This document shows positions 12,607 to 22,793 of a stretch of DNA of 64,000 nt, piece by piece. The notes beneath the pieces are model-generated. The model saw only the letters and a program-made list of their open reading frames with translations, ran no database searches and was not told the origin of the DNA. The stretch covers positions 2,564,528 through 2,628,527 of the forward strand of contig CM039464.1 of the NCBI GenBank assembly GCA_022414725.1, written 5' to 3'. Each line of letters starts with the position of its first letter. The stretch's first letter is position 1. Both the position numbers and the translations under genes were made by a program. The DNA is from Microglena sp. YARC. Taxonomy: Eukaryota; Chlorophyta; Chlorophyceae; Chlamydomonadales; Chlamydomonadaceae.

Positions 12607-12766
12607 TACGCACCCACCGTACCTCCACTGATGTAGCCTACTCCAACGACGTGAAGCACTAATCACGTATGACAAATGATGTGGTCAAGGCGCACCAACC
12701 TCCAACACCAAAACCACACATTCTACAACTCACAACACACCAGCACAACACCCCTACGCCACCCCC

Positions 12767-12893
12767 ACCCGAACTGATGTAGGCTACTCCAATGACGTTG
12801 AAGCCGCTAATCACATACGATAAAGCATGTGGTCAAGCCGCTGGGGGGATGTCGTGAAGCAATCACCAACTTCCCCATCCAAGCACTACATAG
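12767..12893 (+). pseudogene. C-terminal half of an AP2/ERF domain, frame broken
   Basis: Joined across small frame changes, the region reads VGYSNDVEAANH, TYDKACGQAAGGM, then EAITNFPIQALH. This follows the second half of the AP2 domain (an EAA..AYD.A helix followed by a .TNFP motif; compare the exon at 40,756). A partial copy lies upstream at 12,618-12,690. No acceptor joins this in frame to the half-domain at 10,488, and at least two 1-2 nt indels are needed. It may be a damaged exon or a true exon hit by assembly errors in a homopolymer-rich region; the sequence alone cannot decide. Confidence 0.5.
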
Positions 12894-14120
12894 ATGCAGA
12901 GGGCAATGCAATTCAGGAACGTGCCCAATGCCAGCCATGGGGGGGGAGGGCTCCCTGCTGATACACTGGATCCTGTAGCAGCAACCGCAACCCAAATAGG
13001 GCAAGGTAGGCAATTGTCGATGGTACTGTAGGTCCTTTGGTGGTGCGTGGTGGTGGTATAGACGCAGAGGGCAAACTGTCATTCAGGATGTGCCAAATGC
13101 CCAGGGGGGGGGGGGAGGGCCCTGCTGAATAACACTGGATCCTGTAGACACCCCCAAAGAGGAGGTAGGCATGGAAGTAGGACGGGTGCTGGTATGTGTA
13201 TAGACGCATGAGAGGATAAATAAGATTAAAGAGAGGTAGGTAGATACCAGGGGGCGCGCGCGAGCCCCTGCTGAAACAGAGTCGGATCTGGTAGCACCCC
13301 CAGGCAAGTAGGTAAGAACCAATTGATGGTACTGTAGGTGGGAGCGATGCGTGGTGGTGTATAGACCAGCAGGGCAATGCAATTCGAGGATGTGCTCAAT
13401 GCCCCAGGGGGGGGGGGGGAGGGCCCGCTGCTGAATACACTGATCCTGTACACACCACGCCCAAAGAGGGCAAGGTAGGCTGTGGTAGTAGGTGGTGAGT
13501 GGTGGTGTAATAGACAGAGGGCAATGCAAATTTCAGGATGGTGCAATGCCCCAAGGGGGGGGGGGAGCCCTGGAATACACTGGATCAGTAGCAACACCAC
13601 CCCCAAAGCGGGCAAGGTAGGCAATTGATGGTACTGTAGGTGGTGCGTGGTGGTGTATAGACGCAGAGGGTAATGCAATTCAGGATGTGCCAATGCCCCA
13701 GGGGGGGGGAGGGCCCCTGCTGATACACTGGATCCTGTAGCACCCACCCAAAAGCGGGGCAAGGTAGGCAGGGGTGGGTGGGGTGAGTGGGGGTGGGGGT
13801 GGGGGTGGGGTGGGGGGTATTTAGGGATAGCGCCAGTGCGCCAAGGGGGGGCGAGGGTTGGGGTGCGTGTGTGTGGTGGTGGGGTTTGTATGTAGGTGCC
13901 AATAACCTACCAGGGGGGGGGGGGAGGGGGGGGGCGGGGGGGGGAGGGACCACACTTATAGATACTCTAGATCCTGTAGCACCCACCCCAAAGCGGCAAA
14001 AGGTAGGCAGTCGGATGGAGTACTGTAAGGTGGTGCGTGGTGGTGTAGTTTTTGCTGGTGTTGATAGTCATGTCGTAGGGTGGGGGTGTTGAGTGCTGGT
14101 GGTGGTGTAGGTGGTACCGT
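12894..14120 (+). repeat. About 190-bp tandem repeat carrying an exon end and donor
   Basis: Around six irregular units. Each contains ATAGACGCAGAGGGCAATGC, a run of 8-13 G, a segment reading DTLDPVAPTPKR in one frame, then GGCAAG followed by GTAGGCAATTGATGG, and a GGTGGTGCGTGGTGGTG tail. The phrase AAG|GTAGGC looks like a donor, so each unit seems to copy the end of an exon and the start of its intron. G-run length changes shift the frame from unit to unit. Long open frames on the - strand here are low-complexity artefacts. Confidence 0.6.
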
Positions 14121-14351
14121 GATGGGATGCGTGGTGGTGTAGGAGTGTAGGTTGGGGTGGGGTGGGGTTAAGTTGGGTTAAGTGGGATAGTCTGATGAGT
14201 GCCCCATTTTTAAATCCGTAACCAGCCAGCACACTAAAATACCTATGACAAACAAATACAAATACTGTATACACCAAGCCTAACTAAAAAAAGACTATGT
14301 CTATAAAAGAGTATGTACTGTGTAACCAAGCCTACCTATAACAAGTTCTAT

Positions 14352-14540
14352 GCAGTGTCGCCTGCAACGCTAAAAATTTGCGGAGAGTGATCGCGGAAGC
14401 GAGTTAGTTACGAGACCGTTGGCTGACGTGTCGGGCTTCATCACGGTCAGACGGATGGATGGATGGATGGTCGGTCGGTCGGACGGACAAATGGGTAAGC
14501 ATGGGGGATCCTGCCCCCAGAAGGGGGGGCTCCGCCAACA
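14352..14540 (+). repeat. Dispersed repeat with palindromic head, copy 1
   Basis: Starts with a degenerate form of AGCGTCGCCTGCGACGCT, continues through GGAGAGTGATCGCGG, AGCGAGTTAGTTACGAG and CCGTTGGCTGACGTGTCGGG, then a GGTCGGTCGGACGGAC stretch and a GGGGGCTCCGCC tail. The same order of blocks is present at 27,088-27,270 (+) and, inverted, at about 51,395-51,530. No coding capacity is seen. Confidence 0.75.
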
Positions 14541-15770
14541 AACACTAGGACCAAGCTATGACTAAAAAATAACAGATGAATATAAAGATACATATACTCT
14601 GTACACCAAGCCTACCTTAATAAGACACACATACAAACAAACTGTGTACTACATGCCTAAACAGTACTACATACCTAAACAGTACAATACATATAAAAAT
14701 TCATATGACCAGCTATGACTGTAACAATACGCATACTGTGTAACCAAGCCTACATGAAACAAACACTTTGATCAGACTATGACTATAAAAAACAGAATGA
14801 CCATACAAATAACAATATACTGCAATACACCAAGCCTACCTTCAAAATTAAATACAATAAAGAAATAAATACCTATGCCCTGAACCCAAACACAGACTGA
14901 CCTCCAAAAAGGCGGCTAAGGGCATCCCCCCTGCATGCCTCCCCCCCCCCCCCCTCCCCCCCCCCCCCCCCCCACACCCGACACACACACCACACACCTG
15001 CATCCACCACTAAGGGGGGGCAGTCTGATGAGTGCCCATTCCCTAATCCGTAAACCAGCCAGAACACTGAAATACCTATGACTGTACAAATACATGTACT
15101 GTGTAAAACAAGCCTACTAAATAAATAAATACATTTCTTAAAATGAAAACACCTACGACTATACAAATACATCTACTGTGCACACCAAGCCTGCCTAAAC
15201 AATGAAAAATTAAATAGAACTTAAAAATCCTATGACTATTCATAAAACATATTCTGTGATATCCTAGCCTACCTAAACAATACAATAAAAAGAAAAATAC
15301 CTATCAGTATGACCCGCTATGAATATGAAAATGCATATACTGTGCACACCAAGCCTACCAAAAGAATACGCAATAAAATAAAAATACCTATGATGATAAA
15401 AAACATACCAACCTAAACAATACAATACAATACAATACAATACAATAAAAATACATATACTGTGCACACCAAGCCTACCAAAAGAATATACAATAAAATA
15501 AAAATACCTATGATGATAAAAAAACATACCAACCTAAACAATACAATACAATACAATAAAAATACATATACTGTGCACACCAAGCCTACCAAAAGAATAT
15601 ACAATAAAATAAAAGTACCTATGATGATAAAAAACATACCAACCTAAACAATACAATAAAATAAAAATACATATACTGTGTACTCCGTGCCTACCTTAGC
15701 AATACAATAAAAATGCAAATACAAATAACTATGACACATTGACAATAAAAAGCATATACTGTATACACCA
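14541..15770 (+). repeat. AT-rich tandem/dispersed intron repeats with a partial exon copy
   Basis: Units of roughly 100-140 bp built around ATACTGTGTACACCAAGCCTACC and TACAATAAAATAAAAATACC. At about 14,896-15,046 there is a broken copy of the exon at 18,817-18,961: CCTCCAAAAAGGCGGC, then CTGCATCCACCACTAAG, then CAGTCTGATGAGTGCC, disturbed by long C runs. A shorter piece of the same exon lies at 14,180-14,215. No gene of its own. Confidence 0.65.
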
Positions 15771-15964
15771 CAGGGTACTACTTCTTGCCAAATTGGTCAG
15801 CGCTTAAAGCGCACAAAGGTCAAATTGGTCAGCGCTTTTGAGTGCAAAAACCGCAAAAACAATGCGCTGCGCCCACAGGGGGTTGAAAATACTTCACGGA
15901 ACGCGCAGAGGGGCTCAAAAAGGCAGCGCGGCACCGCGCTGCCGCGAGCGCTTAGTAAGTACTG
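15771..15964 (+). mobile_element. hAT-type MITE, copy 1
   Basis: A 194-bp non-coding element starting CAGGGTACT and ending AAGTACTG (two bases lost from the consensus end AAGTACCCTG). It is flanked by a perfect 8-bp target duplication ATACACCA. The interior is rich in GCGC palindromes (CAGCGCTTAAAGCGCA; GCAGCGCGG). An 8-bp duplication and CAGGG termini are characteristic of the hAT superfamily. It has no frame, so it depends on a transposase supplied elsewhere. Confidence 0.88.
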
Positions 15965-16099
15965 ATACACCAATCCTACCCCAAAACAAAATACTATGAC
16001 CAGACTATGGCTAAAACAAAAACAGAATACAAATACAAATACAAATACAAAAACAGAATACAAATACGGATGAATATAAAAGTACATGTACTATGCACA

Positions 16100-18816
16100 C
16101 CAAGCCCTCCTAAAAAGGCAAACAATTATGCCCTGAACCCGTACAGGACCTCAAAAAGGCAAACAATTCATGCCCTGAACCCATATATAGGACCTCCTAA
16201 AAAGGCAAAACATTATGCCCTGAATAATATAGGACCTCCTAAAAAGGCAAACAATTATGCCCTGAACCTTGAACCCATATATAGGACCTTCCTAAAAAGG
16301 CAAACCCTGAACCCATATATAGGACCTCCTAAAAAGGCAAACAATTATTGCCTGAACCCATATATAGGACCTCCTAAAAGGCAAACAATTATGCCCTGAA
16401 ACCCATATATAGGACCTCGGCCCCTAAAAATATAGGCCTCCTAAAAAGGCAAACAATTATGCCCTGAACCCATATATAGGACCTCCTAAAAAGGCAAACA
16501 ATTATGCCCTAACCATATATATGAACCCCTGAACCCATATATAGGGACCTCAAACAAGGACAATTATGCCCTGAACCCATATATAGGACCTCCTAAAAAG
16601 GCAAACAATTATGCCCTGAACCCATATATAGGACCTCCTAAAAAGGCAAACAATTATGCCCTGAACCCATATATAGGACCTCCTAAAAAGGCAAACAATA
16701 TGCCCTGAACCCGATATATAAGGACCTCCTAAAAAGGCAAACAATTATGCCCTGAACCCATATATATCCTAAAAAGGACCTGAACCTAAAAAGGCAAACA
16801 ATTATGCCCTGAACCCATATATATAGGACCTCCTAAAAAGGCAAACAATTGCCCATTGCCCTGAAACCCCTGAACCCATATATAGGACCTCCTAAAAAGG
16901 CAAACAATTATATATGCCTTCCTAAAAGAACCCATATAATAGGACCTCCTAAAAAGGCAAACAATTTATGCTGAACCCATATATAGGACCCCTCCTAAAA
17001 AGGCAAACAATTATGCCCTGAACCATATAATAGGACCTTCCTAAAAAGGCAAACAATTATGCCCTATAAGAACCCATATATAAGGACCTCCTAAAAAGGG
17101 CAAACAATTATGCCTGAACCCATATATAGGACCTCCTAAAAAGGCAAACAATTATGCCATGAACCCGTGGACCTCCTAAAAGGCCAAACAATATATAGGA
17201 CCTCCTAAAAAGGCAAACAATTATGCCTGAACCCATATATAGGACCTCCTAAAAAGGCAAACAATTATGCCCTGAACCCATATATAGACCTTAAAAAAGG
17301 CAAACAATTATGCCCTGAACCCATATATAGGACCTCCTAAAAAGGCAAACAATTATGCCCTGAACCCATATATAGGAGCCTAAAAAGGCAACAATTATGC
17401 CCTGAACCCATATATAGGGACCTCCTAAAAAGGCAAACAATTATGCCCTGAACCCATATATAGGACTCCTAAAAAGGCAAACAATTATGCCCTGAACCCG
17501 TATATAGGACCTCCTAAGGCAAACAATTATGCCCTGAACCCATATATAGGACCTCCTAAAAAGGCAAACAATTGATGCCCTGAACCCATATATAGGACCA
17601 GTTATGCCTAAAAAGGCAAACAATTATGCCCTGACCTATTAGGAACCTCCTAAAAAGGCAAACAATTATGCCCTGAAGGCCCATATATAGGATTCCTAAA
17701 TAAGGCAACAATTATGCCCTGAACCCGTATATAGGACCTCCTAAAAAGGCAAACAATTATGCCCTGAACCCATATATAGGACCTCCTAAAAAGGCAAAAC
17801 AATTATGCCCTGAACCATATATAGGACCTCCTAAAAAGGCAAACAATTATGCCCTGAACCCATATATAGGACCTCCTAAAAAGGCAAACAATTATGCCCT
17901 GAACCCATATATAGGACCTCCTAAAAAGGCAAACAATTATGCCATGAACCCATATATAGGACCTCCTAAAAAAGGCAAACACATTATGCCAATGAACCCA
18001 TATATAGGGACCTCCTAAAAAGGCAAAACAATTATGCCCTGAACCCCATATATAGGACTAAAAAGGCAAACAATTATGCCCTGAACCCATATATAGGACC
18101 TCCTAAAAAGGCAAACAATTATGCCCTGAACCCGTATATAGGACCTCCTAAAAAGGCAAACAATTATGCCCTGAACCCATATATAGGACTCCTAAAAAAG
18201 GCAAACAATTATGCCCTGAACCCATATATAGGACCTCCTAAAAAGGCAAACAATTATGCCCTGAACCCATATATAGGACCTCCTAAAAAGGCAAACAATT
18301 ATGCCCTGAACCCATATATAGGACCTCCTAAAAAGGCAAACAATTATGCCCTGAACCCATATATAGGACCTCCTAAAAAGGCAAACAATTATGCCCTGAA
18401 CCATATATAGGACCTCCTAAAAGGCAAACAATTATGCCCATGAACCCATATATAGGACCTCCTAAAAAGGCAAAACAATTATTCCCTGAACCCATATATA
18501 GGACTCCTAAAAAGGCAAACAATTATGCCACTGAACCCATATATAGGACCTCCTAAAAAGGCAAACAATTATGCCCTGAACCATATATAAGGACCTCCTA
18601 AAAGGCAAACAATTATGCATGAACCCGTATATAGGGACCTCCTAAAAAGGCAAAACAATTATGCCCTGAACCTATATATAGGACCTCCTAAAAAGGCAAA
18701 CAATTATGCCCTGAACCCATATATAGGACCTCCTAAAAAGGAAAACAATTATGCCCTGAACCCATATATAGGACCTCCTAAAAAGGCAAACAATTATGCC
18801 CTGAACCCGTATATAG
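16100..18816 (+). repeat. 45-bp satellite array carrying a 3' splice site
   Basis: About sixty head-to-tail units of 45 bp, made of GGCAAACAATTATGCCCTG, AACCCATATATAG and GACCTCCTAAAAA, with scattered indels. The last unit runs straight into the exon at 18,817: the array's ATATATAG|GACCTCCTAAAAAGGC becomes ATATAG|GACCTCCAAAAAGGCGGCC. The unit therefore contains the acceptor and about 17 nt of the exon start. Continuous units without unique spacers rule out a CRISPR array. Confidence 0.85.
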
Positions 18817-18961
18817 GACCTCCAAAAAGGCGGCCAAAGCATCCACCCCCCTGCCTGCATCTACCACTAAGTGGGACAGCCTGATGAGTGCGATTACTAA
18901 TGCTTCGCCAAGGGCAGGAACCCCCCTTGGTGCTGACAGCCAAGAGGGAAAAGGGAGTAAG
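18817..18961 (+). CDS. Exon of the AP2 gene region, Ala/Ser/Thr-rich, no known domain
   Basis: Flanked by CGTATATAG upstream and GTAGGG downstream. One leading base plus 48 uninterrupted codons: TSKKAAKASTPLPASTT, KWDSLMSAITNASPRAG, then TPLGADSQEGKGSK. Enters in phase 2 and leaves in phase 0. Partial copies of the start form the 45-bp array upstream, and copies of the end form the array downstream, so selection or history marks exactly these two junctions. The leading GTSK also begins the AP2 exon at 40,756, but the rest is not AP2-like. Function unknown; probably a linker. Confidence 0.6.
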
Positions 18962-19564
18962 GTAGGGAGTGTGTGGTGTGTGTGTGTGGGTGTGTGTGTG
19001 GGGGGTGGGGGGTAGTTTTTGTGGGAAGGGAAGGGGGGAGAATGGGCATTGGGTGATTGAACATTTCCAGAGGAAGGACCCCGCTTGGTGCTGACAGCCA
19101 ACCGGGCAATGGGAGTAAGGTAGGGAGGGTGGTGTGTGGGGGGTGGGGGGGGATGGGGGGTAGTGTTTGTGGAGGGAGAAGGGGGAGTGGGGGCATGGGG
19201 TAATTTCACCCCTTAAGAGGCAGGAACCCCCTTTGGGTGCTGACAGGCCAAGAGGGGCAAGGAGTAAGGTAGTGAGGGTGTGTGTGGGGTGGGGGGGTGG
19301 GGTGGGGTGGGGGGGAGTGTTTGTGGAAGGGGGGGGGGGGGGGGGGGGGGGGCATGGGGTAATTGACCCTTACAGAGGCAGGACCCCCCCTTGGTGCTGA
19401 CAGGCAAGAGGGCAAGGGAGTAAGGTAGTGAGGGTGTGTGTGTGTGTGTGTGTGGGGGGGGGGGGGGGTGTTTGTGGGAGGGAGAAGGGGGGAGTGGGGG
19501 CATGGGGTAATTGACCACTAACAGAGGATGGACCAAGCCAAGAAGGAAAAAATTAGTAAGTAGT

Positions 19565-19595
<31 letters not shown>

Positions 19596-19983
19596 GGCCT
19601 GTGTTTGTGGGAGGGAGAAGGGGGGAGTGGGGCATGGGGTAATTGACCACTAACAGAGGATGGACCAAGCCAAGAAGGAAAAAATGAGTAAGGTAGGGTG
19701 TGTGTGTGTGTGTGTGGGGGGGGGGGGGGGGTGGGGGGGAGGGGGGGGGGGGGGGGGTTGTGGGAGGGAGAAGGGGGGAGTGGGGAATGGGGTTAAATTG
19801 ACCACTAACAGAGGATGGACCAAGCCAAGAAGGAAAAAATGAGTAAAGGTAGGGTGTGTGTGTGTGTGTGTGGGGGGGGGGGGGGGGTAGTGTTTTGTGG
19901 AGGGAGAAGGGGGGGAGTGGGGTCATGGGGTAATTGATCACTAACAGAGGATGGACAAGCCAATAAGGAAAAAGGAGTAAGGT

Positions 19984-20015
<32 letters not shown>

Positions 20016-20460
20016 GGGTTAGTGTTTGTGGGAGGGAGAAGGGGGGAGTGGGTTCATGGGGTAATTTGATCACTAACAGAGGATGGACCAAGCCAATAAG
20101 GAAAAAGGAGTAAGGGTAGGGTGTGTGTGTGTGTGTGGGGGGGGTGGGGGGGGGGGGGTAGTGTTTGTGGGAGGGAGAAGGGGGGAGAAGGGGCATGGGG
20201 TAATTGACTTACTAAACAGAGGATGGACCAAGCCAAGAAGGAAAAAGGAGTAAGATAGGATGTGTGTGTTGTGGGGGGTGGCGGGTAGTGTTTGTGGGAG
20301 TGAGAAGGGGGGAGTGGGGCATGGGTAATTGACCACTAACAGAGGATGGACCAAGCCAAGAAAGGAAAAAGGAGTAAGATAGGGTGTGTGTGTCTGGGGG
20401 GCGGGGGTTAGTGTTTTTGTGGGAGGGGGAAGGGGGGAGGGGGGCATGGGGTAATTGACC
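18962..20460 (+). repeat. Donor-side junction satellite, about 10 units
   Basis: Each unit of about 110-170 bp repeats the end of the preceding exon: GGCAGGACCCCCCTTGGTGC, GACAGCCAAGAGGG, AGTAAG|GTAGGG, then a TGTGTG and long G-run spacer and GGGGGAGTGGGGCATGGGG. Real junction at 18,961/18,962; copies near 19,121, 19,270, 19,425, 19,557 and about every 150 bp to 20,380. Later units keep only GAGGATGGACCAAGCCAAGAAGG before AGTAAGGTAG. No gene on either strand; the - strand Pro/His/Thr frames are translations of the simple repeats. Confidence 0.8.
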
Positions 20461-20745
20461 ACTTACAGACCCCTTGCACCATATGCACCACATGCAATTC
20501 CAGTGATAGATTTAACCCAACTCACATCTCCTCCCCCCTTTTTCATATCTCCTCCCCCCTTTCCACATCTCATCCCCCTTATCCCACATTCCATCCCCCC
20601 CACCCACCCCACCCACCCCCCCCAGGTCACCCCCCCACCCCCCACGTCCCACCCCCTGCAACCACATGCACGAGGCACCAACACAGCAGTCAAAGGCAAA
20701 CAGCAGCTGCCTTTGACACAGCCAACAAGAAGCCAGCTACAGCAG

Positions 20746-20779
<34 letters not shown>

Positions 20780-20936
20780 CCAGTGGATCGATCCGATCAA
20801 TTCCAACCCACCTCATATCTCCTCCCCCCTTTCCACATCTCATCCCCCCTTTTCCACATCCCCCCCCCCCCCCCCCCCGCCCCCCAAGGTCACCCCCCCA
20901 CTAACCGCTGCTGACCCCCTGCACCACATGCATGAG
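20461..20936 (+). repeat. Pyrimidine-rich acceptor tract with a partial copy of the next exon
   Basis: CTCCCCCCTTTCCACATCTC units surround a copy of the exon that follows. At about 20,655-20,800, CCACATGCACGAGGCACCAAC is followed by CAGCAGCTGCCTTTGACACA and a CAG/CAA glutamine tract, then CCCAGTGGATCG. The true exon at 20,937 has the same order. A 149-codon frame over this block mixes intron and exon copy and is not taken as a gene. Confidence 0.6.
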
Positions 20937-21049
20937 CACCAACACGTCATTCAAGGGCAACAGCAGCCGCCTTTTGACACATGGAAACAGCAGCAGCAGC
21001 AGCAGCAACAGCAAACCCGTGGACCAGTACTTGGAAACTCCAGCAAAAG
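20937..21049 (+). CDS. Glutamine-rich exon of the AP2 gene region
   Basis: Acceptor GCATGAG and donor GTAGGG flank 37 codons plus two bases: HQHVIQGQQQPPFDTWK, nine Gln, then TRGPVLGNSSK. The phase-0 start fits the phase-0 end of the exon at 18,817-18,961. Polyglutamine is usual in activation regions of transcription factors. The alternative Ser-rich frame (MSTNTSFKGNSSRLL) is also open, so the frame choice rests on splice phase alone. Confidence 0.5.
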
Positions 21050-21194
21050 GTAGGGCATTACAGGGGGGGGGGGGGGGATTTGACTATTCGAGGGAGGGGG
21101 AGTGTGTGGTTGTGGTGGGTGGGTGGAGGTGTGAGGTGGGGTGGGTGTGGGGGGAGCTAAACATTTAAGCAAACCTTATTTTATGTGTGTGCAG

Positions 21195-21405
21195 AGCCCA
21201 CAAGGCAGTACTTATGTCAAGGCGGTCAAAGGCGTAGTTCAAGTCAAGGCGACCTGTGTCAAGGCATAACTTCTATAGATTTAAACAAAAAGTATTTCAA
21301 CAAAAATAATAGTAATTGGAATGGCTCAATTAAGAATGCTCAGGGGGTGGATGTGGGTAATTGCAGTATCAGCGGCAGCAGCCATGTTGAGCAAGAAATT
21401 TGTTG
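21195..21405 (+). CDS. Candidate exon, frame uncertain
   Basis: Follows TTTATGTGTGTGCAG. In one frame it reads EPTRQYLCQGGQRRSSSQ, then DLCQGITSIDLNKKYFNK and continues to a stop at 21,404. In the frame expected from the phase-2 donor at 21,050 it reads SPQGSTYVKAVKGVVQVK and stops near 21,272. CAAGGC is repeated several times, suggesting local junction duplication as elsewhere. I cannot decide whether it is coding. Confidence 0.25.
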
Positions 21406-22075
21406 AAATCGGTTGGTGGGTGGGTGGGTGAAGTTTAGCTAGAAATCAGTTGAAATGGGTTGGTTTTGTGGTAGGGTGAAGTTGAAGTTGAGCCAGAAAT
21501 CGGTTGAAATCGGTTGGATTTGTGGGTGGGGGGGCATGTAGGGAATGTGTCTACTTGACAGTATCAGCAGCAAGCAGCAGCAGCAGCAGCAGCAGCAGCC
21601 ATATGAAAAGGGGGAGCATGAGTCTGGTGGCAAGTCGGTTGAAATCAGGTTGGGTGGGTTTGGTGAAGTTGAGCCCAAAATCGGTTGAAATCGGAGATTG
21701 ATGGGAGTGCGGTGAAGTTATGCCAGAAATCGGTTGAAATTGGTTGGTGGGTGGGTGAAGTTAAGTCAGAAATCGGCTGAAATCGGTTGCAACTTGCATC
21801 AGCAGCAGTAGCAGCAGCCATATGATAAGGGGGAGCATGAGTCTGGTGGCAAGTCGGTTGAAATCGGTTGATGAGTGGGTGAAGCTGAGCCAGAAATCGG
21901 TTGAAATCGGTTGGTGGGTGGGTGAAGTTGAGCCAGAAATCGGCTGAAAATCTGTAGTATGTCGTTGCGACTTGGCATCCAGTATCAGCAGCAGCCAGCC
22001 ATATAAAAAGGGGGAGGGCATGAGAACTGGTGGCAAATCGGGTTGAAAATCAGAGTTGGTGGGTGGGTGAAGTTG
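21406..22075 (+). repeat. Tandem repeat with three Gln-rich exon-like copies
   Basis: Units of GAAATCGGTTGAAATCGG, TTGGTGGGTGGGTGAAG alternate with three copies of a coding-looking block: TATCAGCAGCAG..., a CAG run, then CCATATGAAAAGGGGGAGC, ATGAGTCTGGTGGCAAG (reading YQQQ, polyQ, PYEKGEHESGGK). The copies lie near 21,551, 21,793 and 21,973. The second and third carry an internal stop or indel. One may be a true exon, but no clean donor GT follows. Confidence 0.55.
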
Positions 22076-22660
22076 AGATATATCATATAAACAGACATAA
22101 ACGTATAGACGCAAATAAAAATATAAACACACATAACATGTAAACGCACATAAACACATACAGACGCATAAACATATAAACGCGCATAACATGTAATCAC
22201 ACATAAACATATACACACATATACACATACACACAGTCACATACACACATGTACACACACACATAAACATATACACACATATACACATACACACAGTCAC
22301 ATACACACATGTACACACACACATAAACATATACACACATATACACATACACACAGTCACATACACACATGTACACACACACATAAACATATACACACAT
22401 ATACACATACACACAGTCACATACACACATGTACACACACACATAAACATATACACACATATACACATACACACAGTCACATACACACATATACACATAC
22501 ACACAGTCACATACACACATGTACACACACACATATACACATACTCACCAAAAACAATACACACACATACATAACAAACACAATGAGCACATACACACAT
22601 GCACACATATACACACATAAACGTAGACATACACATAGACACATACACACATTAAGGTAT
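22076..22660 (+). repeat. 60-bp CA-rich tandem repeat
   Basis: At least five near-identical 60-bp units (ACATAAACATATACACACAT, ATACACATACACACAGTCAC, ATACACACATGTACACACAC) between 22,200 and 22,530, flanked by looser ATAAACACATA repeats. Non-coding. Confidence 0.85.
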
Positions 22661-22793
22661 ACACACAAATACATCGGCTTCGAAGTTTAGGGCTAACGTC
22701 GAACAAAATTAGCCCTAACAGGGCTATTAGCTAAATTAGCCCTAATAGTGAACAACTAATTTAGCCAAACCTAGCCCCCCAAATAAACAAAAA
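22661..22793. other. Non-CA island inside the CA satellite
   Basis: About 130 bp of unrelated sequence interrupting the array, with several inverted TTAGGGCTAA / TTAGCCCTAA motifs (GTTTAGGGCTAACG, AAATTAGCCCTAAC, GGGCTATTAGC, AAATTAGCCCTAATAG). It could be a short inverted-repeat element; I see no clear target duplication. Confidence 0.4.

Noticed and set aside
16100..18816. CRISPR-like regular array
   Set aside because: Units are head-to-tail without unique spacers, the context is eukaryotic, and the unit is explained as a copy of the adjoining acceptor and exon start.
19213..20196. 327-codon Pro/His/Thr frame on the - strand
   Set aside because: Antisense of the TG and G-run donor-side satellite; composition is purely that of the repeat.
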